A stretch of 64,000 nt of DNA from Gemmatimonadota bacterium (GTDB lineage Bacteria; JAAXHH01): the NCBI GenBank assembly GCA_026706345.1, contig JAPOYX010000020.1, forward strand, positions 1-64,000. Reading direction: 5' to 3'. Below the pieces are notes generated by a model that was given only the letters and a program-made list of their open reading frames with translations, was not told the origin of the DNA and searched no databases. A program made the translations under genes and the position numbers. This document shows, piece by piece, positions 42,580 through 50,542 of the stretch; within the stretch, counting starts at the first letter, position 1, and each line of letters begins with the position of its first letter.

Positions 42580-44994
42580 CTATTCGTACCTCAGCGCGTC
42601 GACCGGATTCGATCGGGCCCCTTTCAAGACGTGAGCCCCCACAGCGGTCGTCGCGATAACCACGACACCTAGGCCTACCGACAGGAAGAGGCCAGGCGAC
42701 GGCGACGTGCGATAGGCAAAATCCTGCAACCAACTCGTCATGACCAGGTAGGCGATCGGACAGGCGATCAAGACGGCCGCGCCCGCCATGGCCGCGAACT
42801 CCTTCGACAACAACCAGACGACCTGAGAGACGTTCGCGCCCAGTATCTTGCGGACGCCGATTTCCTTCGACCGCTGGCGTAGAGTCAGGGAGACCAGATT
42901 GAACAGCCCTAAAAAGGTGAGCAGGGTTGCAAGCGAAGCACATAGCACAAGAATGGCACCAAGACGTTCCACCGGCTCGTACAACCGATCGATATTGTCT
43001 TCCAGGAAGGTATGGACCAGGGGAATATCAGGATAATAGGACTGCCAGATGCTTCCCAGGTCTTCAAGAGCGGACTCCGAGTTTCCGGGTTGAAAACGCA
43101 CCACCATGTATTCACCGCCGCCTAGCATATACAACATGGGTTCCACCGGATGAAACAGTGCCCGGAAATGGGAGTCTTCGACGACGCCGGCCACCCTTCC
43201 CGGCAGAGTCATATTGGGCCAGACAATATCAATAGCCCGGTCCAGGGAGGCCTCCGGCGCCGGCCACCCCAAATGCCGGACAGCCGTTTCGTTCAGATAA
43301 ACGTCCCTTTCGTCGTAACGGTTGTAGGTTCTCATATCTAGGGGCCGTGGATGCGACCCGATAACCAGGTTCATGCCCAGCGTTTGAAAGAAGTCATGAT
43401 CAATGGTCAACACACGCATGAACGTGGAGCCGGAAACGTTACGTTCATCCACGCCGCGAACCATGCTGTCCACGAGGATCCCTCTCGCCGGTGGCAGTCC
43501 CGGCACGTAGAACGCGGTGGACACGCCCGCGATGTTCGGCGACCGCAGCAACTCGTCTTTGAACGCTGCCGAAGATCTCCTCTGGCCGTCGGCGAAGCCA
43601 AAGTCCAGGGTCAGCGGAATCACGACCACGTTGGATTTGTCGAAACCCACCGATTGGTCCAACATGTAGCGCAACTGCCCATAAACCACGCCCGTGCTGA
43701 CGATCAGTATGATGGACATGGAGAACTGCGTCGTAATCAGTATGCGCTTTATGGATGGAAAATCGATCGTTGCGCTTAAACGATTGCCCAGAGCATTCGT
43801 CGGTTTGGATCCCGAAAGAACCAGGGCGACTCCCCCGCCCGACACAACCCCGGTCAGAGCGGCTACAGCTATCATTCCCAGCCAGATATCGCCCTGTCCC
43901 GCGAGGTCGAGGGTTAGCATTTTCCCGATTATCGCATTGAACGCGGGCAACATAAAAAGGACCAGTAGAACGGCCAGTACTAGGTTCAGCCCTGAAATCA
44001 GCACGGATCCCGCCAGGTGTTGCATTACAATCCGCCAGCGACCCGCGCCGAATACGTTCATAAGGCCCGCCTCCTTTACGCGGGCCGTCGCGTGGACCAT
44101 GGACAGATTGATGAAGTTGACGCAGGCGATCAGCAGCAGAAACCCGGCACCCGTTATCAGGGTATAGACGTACGCGACGCTGCTGTTCGACTCGAGTTCG
44201 TTGAGCAGGTTGGAATGCAGATGAATCGAGGACATCGGCTGCAGGTCGAATCGAAAGTCCTGGATATCTTGTTGTATGGTGGATTTGATCTCGGCGTCGA
44301 CGAAGTACTGAAACTTGGAGGTCAACCCGGGCGCCGCGCTCCCATCGTATAGCCGCAAATACGTGTAATAGTTTCCTTCCCACCAGTTGTTTGCCATTCG
44401 ATCAATTTCGTTGGCATCAAAAGCCAGTAACATGTCCGCGGTGAAATGGGAGTTACGCGGGAAGTCCTCCATAACGCCCGTTATCGTGAAATCGAATGTA
44501 TCATCCAGGCGCATTATCTTTCCCATAGGGTCTTCCTCGCCGAAGTACTTCCCGGCCATCGACTCCGAAAGCACGGCCTTGAATCGTCCCTCTAACGCGG
44601 TTGCGGGATTGCCCTTGACTAGCGGCACGGTGAATACGTCGAACAGCGGACTCTCCGTCCAATATATCCGGTCTTCATAGGACTCTATATTCCCATAGGA
44701 CACAAGCCAGACGGCCCTGGTCGCCCGCATTCGGACTACGTTAGCGACTTCCGGGTAGTTCCGTTTCAGAATCGTGGCCGGAGCGCCCGGCGTGCGCGCG
44801 TTGTTGCTATTGATCAAGCGGAAGATATGAGGGGCGTATCGATGGTGACCGTCGTACGTCCACTCGTCTTTTATGTACAACAGGGTCAACACACAGGCCG
44901 CCATGGCCACGGCCAGGCCGCTGACGTTCAACGCCGTGTGGGATCTGTGTTTGAGGAAGGTTCTGACGGCGATTCTGAGATAATGGGAAGGCAT
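42580..44994 (-). CDS. MacB/FtsX-type ABC transporter permease, two-domain
   Basis: An 804-aa permease of the long FtsX-like class. A membrane helix at 20-42 precedes a first periplasmic MacB_PCD domain (about 60-270). Three helices of the first FtsX domain follow (about 280-400, with LLLIACVNFINLSMVHATAR). A second membrane/periplasmic unit comes next, and the final FtsX domain has FLGLFNLVSLTLRQRSKEIG and VRKILGA. There is no ATPase domain, so a separate LolD/MacB-type ATPase is needed; none is encoded in the window. Paralogues export or detoxify peptides and lipids. It is the last gene of the minus-strand cassette and starts 57 bases after the TonB-like gene, supporting peptide export or self-protection. 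Confidence 0.9.
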   Translation of the reverse strand: MPSHYLRIAVRTFLKHRSHTALNVSGLAVAMAACVLTLLYIKDEWTYDGHHRYAPHIFRLINSNNARTPGAPATILKRNYPEVANVVRMRATRAVWLVSYGNIESYEDRIYWTESPLFDVFTVPLVKGNPATALEGRFKAVLSESMAGKYFGEEDPMGKIMRLDDTFDFTITGVMEDFPRNSHFTADMLLAFDANEIDRMANNWWEGNYYTYLRLYDGSAAPGLTSKFQYFVDAEIKSTIQQDIQDFRFDLQPMSSIHLHSNLLNELESNSSVAYVYTLITGAGFLLLIACVNFINLSMVHATARVKEAGLMNVFGAGRWRIVMQHLAGSVLISGLNLVLAVLLVLFMLPAFNAIIGKMLTLDLAGQGDIWLGMIAVAALTGVVSGGGVALVLSGSKPTNALGNRLSATIDFPSIKRILITTQFSMSIILIVSTGVVYGQLRYMLDQSVGFDKSNVVVIPLTLDFGFADGQRRSSAAFKDELLRSPNIAGVSTAFYVPGLPPARGILVDSMVRGVDERNVSGSTFMRVLTIDHDFFQTLGMNLVIGSHPRPLDMRTYNRYDERDVYLNETAVRHLGWPAPEASLDRAIDIVWPNMTLPGRVAGVVEDSHFRALFHPVEPMLYMLGGGEYMVVRFQPGNSESALEDLGSIWQSYYPDIPLVHTFLEDNIDRLYEPVERLGAILVLCASLATLLTFLGLFNLVSLTLRQRSKEIGVRKILGANVSQVVWLLSKEFAAMAGAAVLIACPIAYLVMTSWLQDFAYRTSPSPGLFLSVGLGVVVIATTAVGAHVLKGARSNPVDALRYE

Positions 44995-45050
44995 ATGGGG
45001 AGTGCTGTCTGCGGTATGCCCCGCTCGTCCGGCGAGGTGTCCGGAGTACC

Positions 45051-45494
45051 TTACTCTTCCTGGTCGCTGGCCGTATCGGGACGTATCCTGAACAGGTACG
45101 GAATAGACACTTGCATTGCTACGGGACTGCCGTCTTTTAATGCCGGCGACCAGACCGTTTTGCGAATCATCTCCACAGCCAGGCTGTCCAGATACGCGTG
45201 TTTGGACGACTGTTGTATCCGTGCGGTATCGACGAATCCATCTGTGTTGATTGTAACGCGGACCACCACGTTGCCTTCGTCCTTAACCTCGACACCCTCT
45301 GGATACGGAGGGGTGTAAACGACCTTGGCAGGGACATCCCATTGTGTGGAGGAGATGTCGCTTCGGTTCTCACTCTGGGGCTGATCGTTCCCGCCACAGG
45401 CAGTCTGAACAAGGATTAGCAATACCAACATCACTTTTCGTATCTCGATCACGTACCGTCTCCTGTTCTTTCTTAAGTGATGCACATTTGTCAA
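45051..45494 (-). CDS. TonB C-terminal-domain lipoprotein
   Basis: A 147-aa protein whose ATG overlaps the stop of the upstream gene by four bases. The signal ends in the lipobox LILVQTAC (lipid Cys33). Residues about 65-140 form a TonB_C domain: EGNVVVRVTINTDGFVDTAR, SKHAYLDSLAVEMIRKTVW and PVAMQVSIPYLFRI. Unlike true TonB it has no ExbB-contacting membrane helix or Pro-rich spacer, so it cannot transduce energy by itself. It is better seen as an accessory lipoprotein that might bind an outer-membrane partner. Coupled translation ties it to the 421-aa exported protein. Confidence 0.85.
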   Translation of the reverse strand: MTNVHHLRKNRRRYVIEIRKVMLVLLILVQTACGGNDQPQSENRSDISSTQWDVPAKVVYTPPYPEGVEVKDEGNVVVRVTINTDGFVDTARIQQSSKHAYLDSLAVEMIRKTVWSPALKDGSPVAMQVSIPYLFRIRPDTASDQEE

Positions 45495-46756
45495 TCCAGA
45501 TTCCCGACTGTGACGATATGGCGATACAGATCATTTCCTCGTAGTTCTCGCCAGGACCCGTCCTCCAGGAGGGAAGAAATAGGCTGCACCAATGTGGTAA
45601 AGAGATGATCGCCGATACGGTCCGGATGAGACAGCATCACCGGATTACTGTCGTTTTCGAAGGATCTTACAAACACGCTGTTTTTTTCCGTAGGAAAGCG
45701 ATCGACGTTATCGATGAATCTGGAAAACCCCGTATATCCCCACGCTATAAGGTAGTATTCCACGTTTGACGTATAGAATACCGAGATCGTCGCCTCATGC
45801 ATTTTGACGAATTCCGCAATAGCCCGCAGGGCTCTATCTCCACTGAAATCACCTACGACCGGCACGATGAGATTACGTCTCTGCATGTCTTTCACGTAGC
45901 GATAGCTGAGTTCGCTCGCCAGAAAACCCGCCGTCTCCCCTTGTATGGTCGCCGCACTCAGTAGATCGCGAAGATCTGGGAATTGGCGGAGTTGTTTTCC
46001 GTCGCGCCCCCGCAGATCGTATTGGATATCGAGTTGGCGCCGGTAAAATTCATTGTAGACATGCTCAATTGCCATCATATCATCAGAGGCATCTATCCCA
46101 TACGTCCCTATCAAAGATCTGATCTGAGCAAGGTTGTCGCTATAAAGGGACTCCACGGGATCTACGCTGTCGAAGTAATCGATCAGTTCTTCTATCGATG
46201 GTTCCCGTTCGATCGCAACCCATGAGGGAGCCGATCGGAACATCCGGGAAAAGAACGGCAGGTCTTCATAAAGAGGTTTGCTTAACAGCTTCGACAGGAA
46301 ATCGGCCCGCGTGTCGGAAAGAGCGAACAGGGCTTTGTACAATAGGTGTTGCAGCATGTTCTGCCGGCGAATATCCACGATAAATGCCATTTCGGGCCTG
46401 AGTGCGCCGATATAGGCGAAATTCTGTTCCGGTCCCACGCCCACATATACGCCGCCAGAAAGTTCAAGGTTAAGCAGAATGGGCAGGGGATGCAGATATG
46501 CCGACTCATTCGACGTTAGATTATCCGTGTGGAATTCGCCTTCGGGTTCAGACATATCCAGAATCAACGCGCTGAATGCTGGAAGGGCCAATGAATCGGG
46601 AATGGTGTTTGTCTGGGCATATGCTGATGTAGCCGAAAGCAGAACGGATTCGAACAGCATGAATAGCCGTAAGGCCGTTCCTGCTGAAAAATAGCAGGGT
46701 TGTTTCCGCGCGCGCATTGGTATTCGTTCGTTTGTAGACATTTCAACCCCGGCCAT
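45491..46756 (-). CDS. Exported conserved protein of unknown function (LIC_10091-like)
   Basis: A 421-aa protein with a signal peptide ending near AYA-Q (about residue 48). The mature part begins with FSALILDMSEPEGEF, then GVYVGVGPEQNFAYIGALRP and EMAFIVDIRRQNMLQHLLY, and has VVGDFSGDRALRAIAEFVKM and FYTSNVEYYL further on. These blocks recall a conserved hypothetical family exemplified by Leptospira LIC_10091, with a Rossmann/methyltransferase-like look (GVGPEQN, FIVDIRR). I could not confirm this by search. In the cassette it lies between the peptide gene and the TonB-like lipoprotein. A periplasmic enzyme acting on the peptide is conceivable but unproven. Confidence 0.65.
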   Translation of the reverse strand: MAGVEMSTNERIPMRARKQPCYFSAGTALRLFMLFESVLLSATSAYAQTNTIPDSLALPAFSALILDMSEPEGEFHTDNLTSNESAYLHPLPILLNLELSGGVYVGVGPEQNFAYIGALRPEMAFIVDIRRQNMLQHLLYKALFALSDTRADFLSKLLSKPLYEDLPFFSRMFRSAPSWVAIEREPSIEELIDYFDSVDPVESLYSDNLAQIRSLIGTYGIDASDDMMAIEHVYNEFYRRQLDIQYDLRGRDGKQLRQFPDLRDLLSAATIQGETAGFLASELSYRYVKDMQRRNLIVPVVGDFSGDRALRAIAEFVKMHEATISVFYTSNVEYYLIAWGYTGFSRFIDNVDRFPTEKNSVFVRSFENDSNPVMLSHPDRIGDHLFTTLVQPISSLLEDGSWRELRGNDLYRHIVTVGNLD

Positions 46757-46798
46757 GATTAAAGGTGGTTCTGCCTATTGTTATGTTACTCAGAAACA

Positions 46799-46843
46799 AG
46801 AGGCTGCGCTACAGTAAACACAACATACCATAGCGCAACCTCT
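46799..46843 (-). terminator. Attenuator-like hairpin after the peptide gene
   Basis: Two 18-base arms (46799-46816 and 46826-46843) pair at 15 positions on the minus strand and are followed by TGTTTCTG, a weak T-tract. Placed between the short peptide gene and its long downstream genes, it would let the peptide be made in excess, a common arrangement for precursor peptides. Confidence 0.5.
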
Positions 46844-46877
46844 CTGGCGATAGGGATTACTTCATCCCGAACAGTTA

Positions 46878-47138
46878 CTAACAGCTGCTGCAGCCGGGAC
46901 CGCAGGAATTGGGATCGTTGTGGTAAACCGGCCAACAACCCCACTTGTTTGATCCCGAACCCGAGGGAGTAACTACCATACAGTATCCCAATGCGCAGAA
47001 GCCTGAAGCGTGAGCCTTCTTCAATCCCATATAGGGAACGTCCCACTGACTTTTCAGGGCCGTAAAATTAAGCCCGGCGATAAGCAGAAACGCGAGAGCC
47101 GCTCCTACTAAACCGAGGCTGCGAATCGATCGTGCCAT
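46878..47138 (-). CDS. Small secreted six-cysteine peptide precursor
   Basis: An 86-aa protein. ATG 47138 is the start because GGAGG lies eight bases upstream; a longer frame would begin with the TTG inside that site. Residues 7-24 are a hydrophobic helix (SLGLVGAALAFLLIAGL), followed by a short spacer with Lys41 and an AHA at 42-44 that could be cut. The remaining 42 residues hold six Cys (48, 53, 68, 79, 83, 86) with Gly, Ser and Trp, ending CGPGCSSC. An even Cys count and the neighbouring CxxC thioredoxin-like protein point to a disulfide-rich secreted peptide. The layout resembles NVEAL peptides of Bacteroidota. Bacteriocin, signal or metallophore are options; no homologue recognised. Confidence 0.72.
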   Translation of the reverse strand: MARSIRSLGLVGAALAFLLIAGLNFTALKSQWDVPYMGLKKAHASGFCALGYCMVVTPSGSGSNKWGCWPVYHNDPNSCGPGCSSC

Positions 47139-47205
47139 TTGTCTAACCTCCAAAGATAAGAACAGAAGAAATCAGCAGTAGCCTGACTAAGGTTGTACAA
47201 ACTGC

Positions 47206-47799
47206 TTACCTCCCTTCTAGAAACTGCACAACCTCCGAGATAAGTCCATTCACCGAATGGACATCGGTATCGATGGGTGACAAACGTACCACATTCTTGC
47301 CCCCATCGATCAAAACGCTGTAAGGTGAAAATGCTAAATCGAAGGGGGAATCGACGGCCAGATACACTGGGAATTTGTACTCGTATTCATCCAGGACCGG
47401 CATGATCTCCTCGGCCGACCCTGCCTGGGCAACGCCGATTACCGGGACATCATCCCCGATCACCGATTCAAATGAAGACATCATATCGAGGCATGATGCG
47501 CAATGCGACGGTTTGAAAAACAGGAGGAGCAGATAATCCTTACCGAAATTCGGCAACAAAGCCGGCTGGCCCTGCAGGTCAACCGTACGGAATTGTGGAA
47601 CAAAAGGCGCGCCAAATATCTTCTCCGATTTCAGCACTCGGATCTCCACTTGGGCATTGTATAGCGTCTGTTGCAGAATGTGTAGACCCTGTTCTTTCTG
47701 GTAATCGCGCCACAGGAAAACGCAGTTTAAGGCGATGAGGACCAGGACGGCGATGTACAGATATCGGCGCATGTTCGTGCTCGAGGAGGACGTGGGCAT
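47206..47799 (-). CDS. Membrane-anchored thioredoxin-like (TlpA/redoxin) protein with CxxC
   Basis: A 197-aa protein from ATG 47799, which has AAAGGAG eight bases upstream; the open frame above it runs into the promoter repeats. A membrane helix at 11-30 (RRYLYIAVLVLIALNCVFLW) is followed by a coiled segment and a periplasmic thioredoxin fold. The active-site-like pair is Cys100/Cys103 in KPSHCASCLDM. The cis-Pro region is present as SPYSVLIDG. TlpA-like proteins reduce, oxidise or isomerise disulfides. As first gene of the cassette, 67 bases before the six-cysteine peptide, the natural inference is disulfide handling of that peptide. Confidence 0.8.
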   Translation of the reverse strand: MPTSSSSTNMRRYLYIAVLVLIALNCVFLWRDYQKEQGLHILQQTLYNAQVEIRVLKSEKIFGAPFVPQFRTVDLQGQPALLPNFGKDYLLLLFFKPSHCASCLDMMSSFESVIGDDVPVIGVAQAGSAEEIMPVLDEYEYKFPVYLAVDSPFDLAFSPYSVLIDGGKNVVRLSPIDTDVHSVNGLISEVVQFLEGR

Positions 47800-47836
47800 G
47801 TAGCTGACTCCTTTGATTGGGAGATGGGTTCGCGAG

Positions 47837-47892
47837 AAAATGTGAAACTGAAAACGACCTGTCAAGTATATTTCAAGTATATTTTAAGTATA
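47837..47892 (-). promoter_or_regulatory. Promoter with three 11-bp operator repeats for the peptide cassette
   Basis: On the minus strand TATACTTAAAA, TATACTTGAAA and TATACTTGACA follow each other without gaps (47892-47860). The last one contains a perfect -35 TTGACA (47865-47860). Seventeen bases further is CATTTT (47842-47837), a weak -10. Three repeats spaced by one helical turn and overlapping the -35 are the shape of an activator array, as for SARP-type regulators. The cassette's first ATG is 38 bases past the -10. Confidence 0.5.
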
Positions 47893-47972
47893 CATTCAAC
47901 AAAAAGCGCGCGAAGATGGCGGTCACCGTCGTGGCGGACACTCTAACTCCTTGATTTATCCTTGGTGTCCCA

Positions 47973-48049
47973 TATCTTATTCCCTGTTCACAATCAAACC
48001 TGCTCCTTTGCTGGGTGGCTGCTGAATACAAGAGCCATTCTAAATAAGG
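47973..48049 (-). repeat. Long inverted repeat, right copy (77 bp)
   Basis: Inverse partner of 42066-42142 (71/77 identical). It ends inside the ribosome-binding leader of the ribbon-helix-helix gene at 48060, so this copy doubles as that gene's upstream region. Confidence 0.93.
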
Positions 48050-48059
48050 AGATAGGCTG

Positions 48060-48260
48060 ATGGGAAAGAGACTTGTCAATTTCCCCGAGTTGATCCAAGT
48101 GAAGGTCACGACCGAAATGAAACGGCGCATAGAGGCGGAAGCCGTGCAGCACGATCTGCCGGAAGCGCACCTGACGCGCCTGGTGCTCGAGGCCGGCCTG
48201 GCGGTCGTCCGTAAGCGTATGCAGAGGGAAAAACGGACAACATCGGCTGGCAGCAAGTAG
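48060..48260 (+). CDS. Small ribbon-helix-helix-like DNA-binding protein
   Basis: A 66-aa basic protein from ATG 48060, with AAGGAGA at the right distance. The sequence LVNFPELIQVKVTTEMKRRI followed by EAEAVQHDLPEAHLTRLVLEAGL has the beta-strand, helix, helix plan of CopG/Arc-type regulators and ends in a Lys/Arg tail. It lies immediately outside the right long inverted repeat, and its leader overlaps that repeat. Possible roles are an antitoxin-like or plasmid/island regulator; no toxin partner is visible. A probable terminator follows at 48444. Confidence 0.65.
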   Translation: MGKRLVNFPELIQVKVTTEMKRRIEAEAVQHDLPEAHLTRLVLEAGLAVVRKRMQREKRTTSAGSK

Positions 48261-48443
48261 CCGCATCGGCGTGAAGGTCAACATCACATCGCTGAGTCTG
48301 TTCATCCGAGGAATCCGCGGCCTTCGTCCTGTGGCATGGAGAGCCGTGTCCGAGTGGTACATCTACTACAGATCGTCCGTGGTCTACGTCTATCCCGATT
48401 ATCGAGAACCGCCCTGGATCCGCACCCACCGCCGCTATTTTCC

Positions 48444-48477
48444 ATGGCCTTTCTGCTTTCGGAAGGCCATTTTCGTT
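48444..48477 (+). terminator. Probable Rho-independent terminator upstream of tilS
   Basis: Eight-base stem ATGGCCTT/AAGGCCAT (48444-48451 with 48463-48470), 11-base loop, then TTTTCGTT. It would end the transcript of the ribbon-helix-helix gene, 23 bases before tilS begins. Confidence 0.5.
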
Positions 48478-48499
48478 ATGGACTCCCGGTTCACTTCCC

Positions 48500-49894
48500 A
48501 TGTCGGACTCCGTTGCGCATAAAGTCGAAGCGGCGGTCCTGCGCCACCGCATGATCGGCGAGGGCGATCACGTGATCGCCGCGGTCTCAGGCGGCGTGGA
48601 TTCCGTGGTCCTCCTGCACGTCCTGCACGTCCTTTGCGGCAGGTTCAGCATGAAACTGGGGGCGGCTCATCTTGACCATGGCCTCCGCGGCCAGGAAGGA
48701 CGGGAAGACGCCGCCTTCGTCATGGACTACGCGGCGTCCCTGGGCCTTCCCTGCGTCGTGGAGCGGGCGGACGTCGCCGCCTATTGTCGGAAAGCGCGCT
48801 GTCCCATCGAGCAGGGCGCCCGCGAGGTGCGGTACGGATTCCTGCGAAGGGTGCTCCTGGACCAGCGCGCGGATTCGGTGGCGACCGGACATACGGCGGA
48901 CGACCAGGCCGAGACGGTGCTGATGCGCCTGTTGCGCGGAAGCGGCAGCTCGGGGCTTTCCGCCATCCGGCCCGTCAGGGACGGCTGGATCATCCGTCCC
49001 CTGCTGGACGTCACTGCCGACGAGATCGCCGCGTATGCGCGAAGTCACGGGTTGTCCTTTCGTGTCGATCGTACCAACGCGGTGCGGGACATGCTTCGCA
49101 ACAGGATCCGGCACCATCTGGTACCGCTGCTGCAACGGGAATACAATCCGCAGATCGTACAGGGACTCGGACGACTCGCCGACGTGATACGGGGCGAGGC
49201 GGAGTACCTCGACAAAGAGGTGTCGACTTTCCTCGCCGGTCATTCGCGCTTCGCGGACGGGAGGATCCTTCACCTGGACCTCGCTGCCTGGCCGAATGCG
49301 GCGCCCGCCGTTCAGCGGGTGCTGATCCGACATCTGGTCCGGACCTTGGGCGGCAACGCGGAGCGGCTGAGTTACGACCAGGTGGAAGATACCCGAGCGT
49401 GGATCGGCCGGGGGGCGATCGGCCGGATCCATGGACTGCCCGGCGGGATCCGCATGGAATGCCGGAGAGCTGAACTGGTGGCCTGTCGAGGTTCGTTTAC
49501 TCCTTTCCGACTGGTATTTGAAGTCCCCGGCCAGGTGGAAGTTCCGGATACGGACCTGTCGATCCGCATCGCGGAAGGTTCGGTCGCGGACGCGCCGGCC
49601 GCGACGCCGCGCCGCGCCGTTTTCGACGCCGAGGCCGTACCGCGGTACTGGACCGTGCGTTCGCGCGAACCGGGCGACCGCATGTCGCCCTACGGCCTGG
49701 CAGGACACAAGTCGCTGAAGAAACTGTTTAACGAATGGGACGTGCCCAGGCTGTTGCGCGACCGCGTGCCGGTGGTGACGGACGGGGACCGCGTGCTATG
49801 GGTGGCCGGTCACCGGCAGAGCAACGAAGGCATGGTTACTGGTAAGACCCGGCGCGTGATGGTCGCCGAATTGATGGCGAAAGATTCAAGCTGA
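48500..49894 (+). CDS. tilS: tRNA(Ile)-lysidine synthase TilS
   Basis: A 464-aa enzyme that converts C34 of tRNA-Ile(CAU) to lysidine so that it reads AUA. The N-terminal PP-loop domain has SGGVDS at 30-35 and the TilS marks HLDHGLRGQEGRED (about 57-70), RYGFLRR, TGHTADDQAETVLMRLLRGSG and RPLLDVTADEIAAY with NRIRHHLVP. The C-terminal TilS_C domain (about 375-450) has RSREPGDRM and HKSLKKLFNEWDVPRLLRDRVPV. Start ATG 48500. First of the tilS-hpt-ftsH-folP cluster; a tRNA with CAU anticodon is encoded at 39592. Confidence 0.96.
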   Translation: MSDSVAHKVEAAVLRHRMIGEGDHVIAAVSGGVDSVVLLHVLHVLCGRFSMKLGAAHLDHGLRGQEGREDAAFVMDYAASLGLPCVVERADVAAYCRKARCPIEQGAREVRYGFLRRVLLDQRADSVATGHTADDQAETVLMRLLRGSGSSGLSAIRPVRDGWIIRPLLDVTADEIAAYARSHGLSFRVDRTNAVRDMLRNRIRHHLVPLLQREYNPQIVQGLGRLADVIRGEAEYLDKEVSTFLAGHSRFADGRILHLDLAAWPNAAPAVQRVLIRHLVRTLGGNAERLSYDQVEDTRAWIGRGAIGRIHGLPGGIRMECRRAELVACRGSFTPFRLVFEVPGQVEVPDTDLSIRIAEGSVADAPAATPRRAVFDAEAVPRYWTVRSREPGDRMSPYGLAGHKSLKKLFNEWDVPRLLRDRVPVVTDGDRVLWVAGHRQSNEGMVTGKTRRVMVAELMAKDSS

Positions 49895-49901
49895 AGACGA
49901 G

Positions 49902-50417
49902 ATGAAGATCCTCCTCACCGAAGAACAGATCGCGGAGAAGGTACGGTACCTCGGGGCGCGGCTGTCCGATGACTACCGGGAGAAAAACCCGCTGCTCATC
50001 GGATGTCTCAAGGGATGCGTGGTCTTCCTGGCCGACCTGATGAGAGCGGTCAGCATACCTCACGCCATCGGCTTCGTACGCACTTCAACCTACGGTGCGG
50101 GACAATCTTCATCCGGCGTCGTCCGCGCCGATCTCTTCGATGTAAACGTCCGCGCACGCCACGCTGTGATCGTGGAGGACATCGTTGACACCGGGCTGAC
50201 GCTGGCCTATCTTACGGAAGCGTTGGCAAAGCAGGAGCCGTCGTCCCTGAAGGTATGCGCCTTGCTGGTCAAACCGGGGGCGTACCAGGTGCCCGTGACG
50301 ATTGATTACAAGGGTTTCGACATACCGGACGATTTCGTCGTAGGTTACGGCCTCGACTGGGGCGAACGGTATCGGTACCTGCCGCACGTCGCAGTCGTCG
50401 ATGAACAAGGTGCATGA
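49902..50417 (+). CDS. hpt: Hypoxanthine phosphoribosyltransferase
   Basis: A 171-aa purine salvage enzyme that transfers ribose-5-phosphate from PRPP to hypoxanthine or guanine. The PRPP-binding loop VIVEDIVDTGLTL is at 89-101; the flexible-loop SxYG is STYGAGQSSSG (about 62-72); VKPGAY and DDFVVGYGLDWGERYRYLP complete the hypoxanthine-binding end. Length and motifs are standard. It starts seven bases after tilS, an adjacency conserved in many bacteria. Confidence 0.96.
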   Translation: MKILLTEEQIAEKVRYLGARLSDDYREKNPLLIGCLKGCVVFLADLMRAVSIPHAIGFVRTSTYGAGQSSSGVVRADLFDVNVRARHAVIVEDIVDTGLTLAYLTEALAKQEPSSLKVCALLVKPGAYQVPVTIDYKGFDIPDDFVVGYGLDWGERYRYLPHVAVVDEQGA

Positions 50418-50542
50418 GCGTGGGGGCATGCGGGCGCTGAAAGGCCTTGCATATCCTCACGCTTATTTCTTGGCGTTCCTGGTTGGATGCGACGCTTTTC
50501 ACGGGACTGGCAGTCCGGCCTGGACCAGACGGATAAGATCAT

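Noticed and set aside
48336-48360. About 20 bases resembling the 5' part of a tRNA-Ser (GGAGAG, then GTGTCCGAGTGGT)
   Set aside because: There are two extra bases after the acceptor and no anticodon or T-arm follows. Chance match or at best a tiny remnant; no island boundary can be based on it.
48271-48522. 83-codon ORF between the ribbon-helix-helix gene and tilS
   Set aside because: It runs through the probable terminator at 48444 and into tilS in another frame; no family features.
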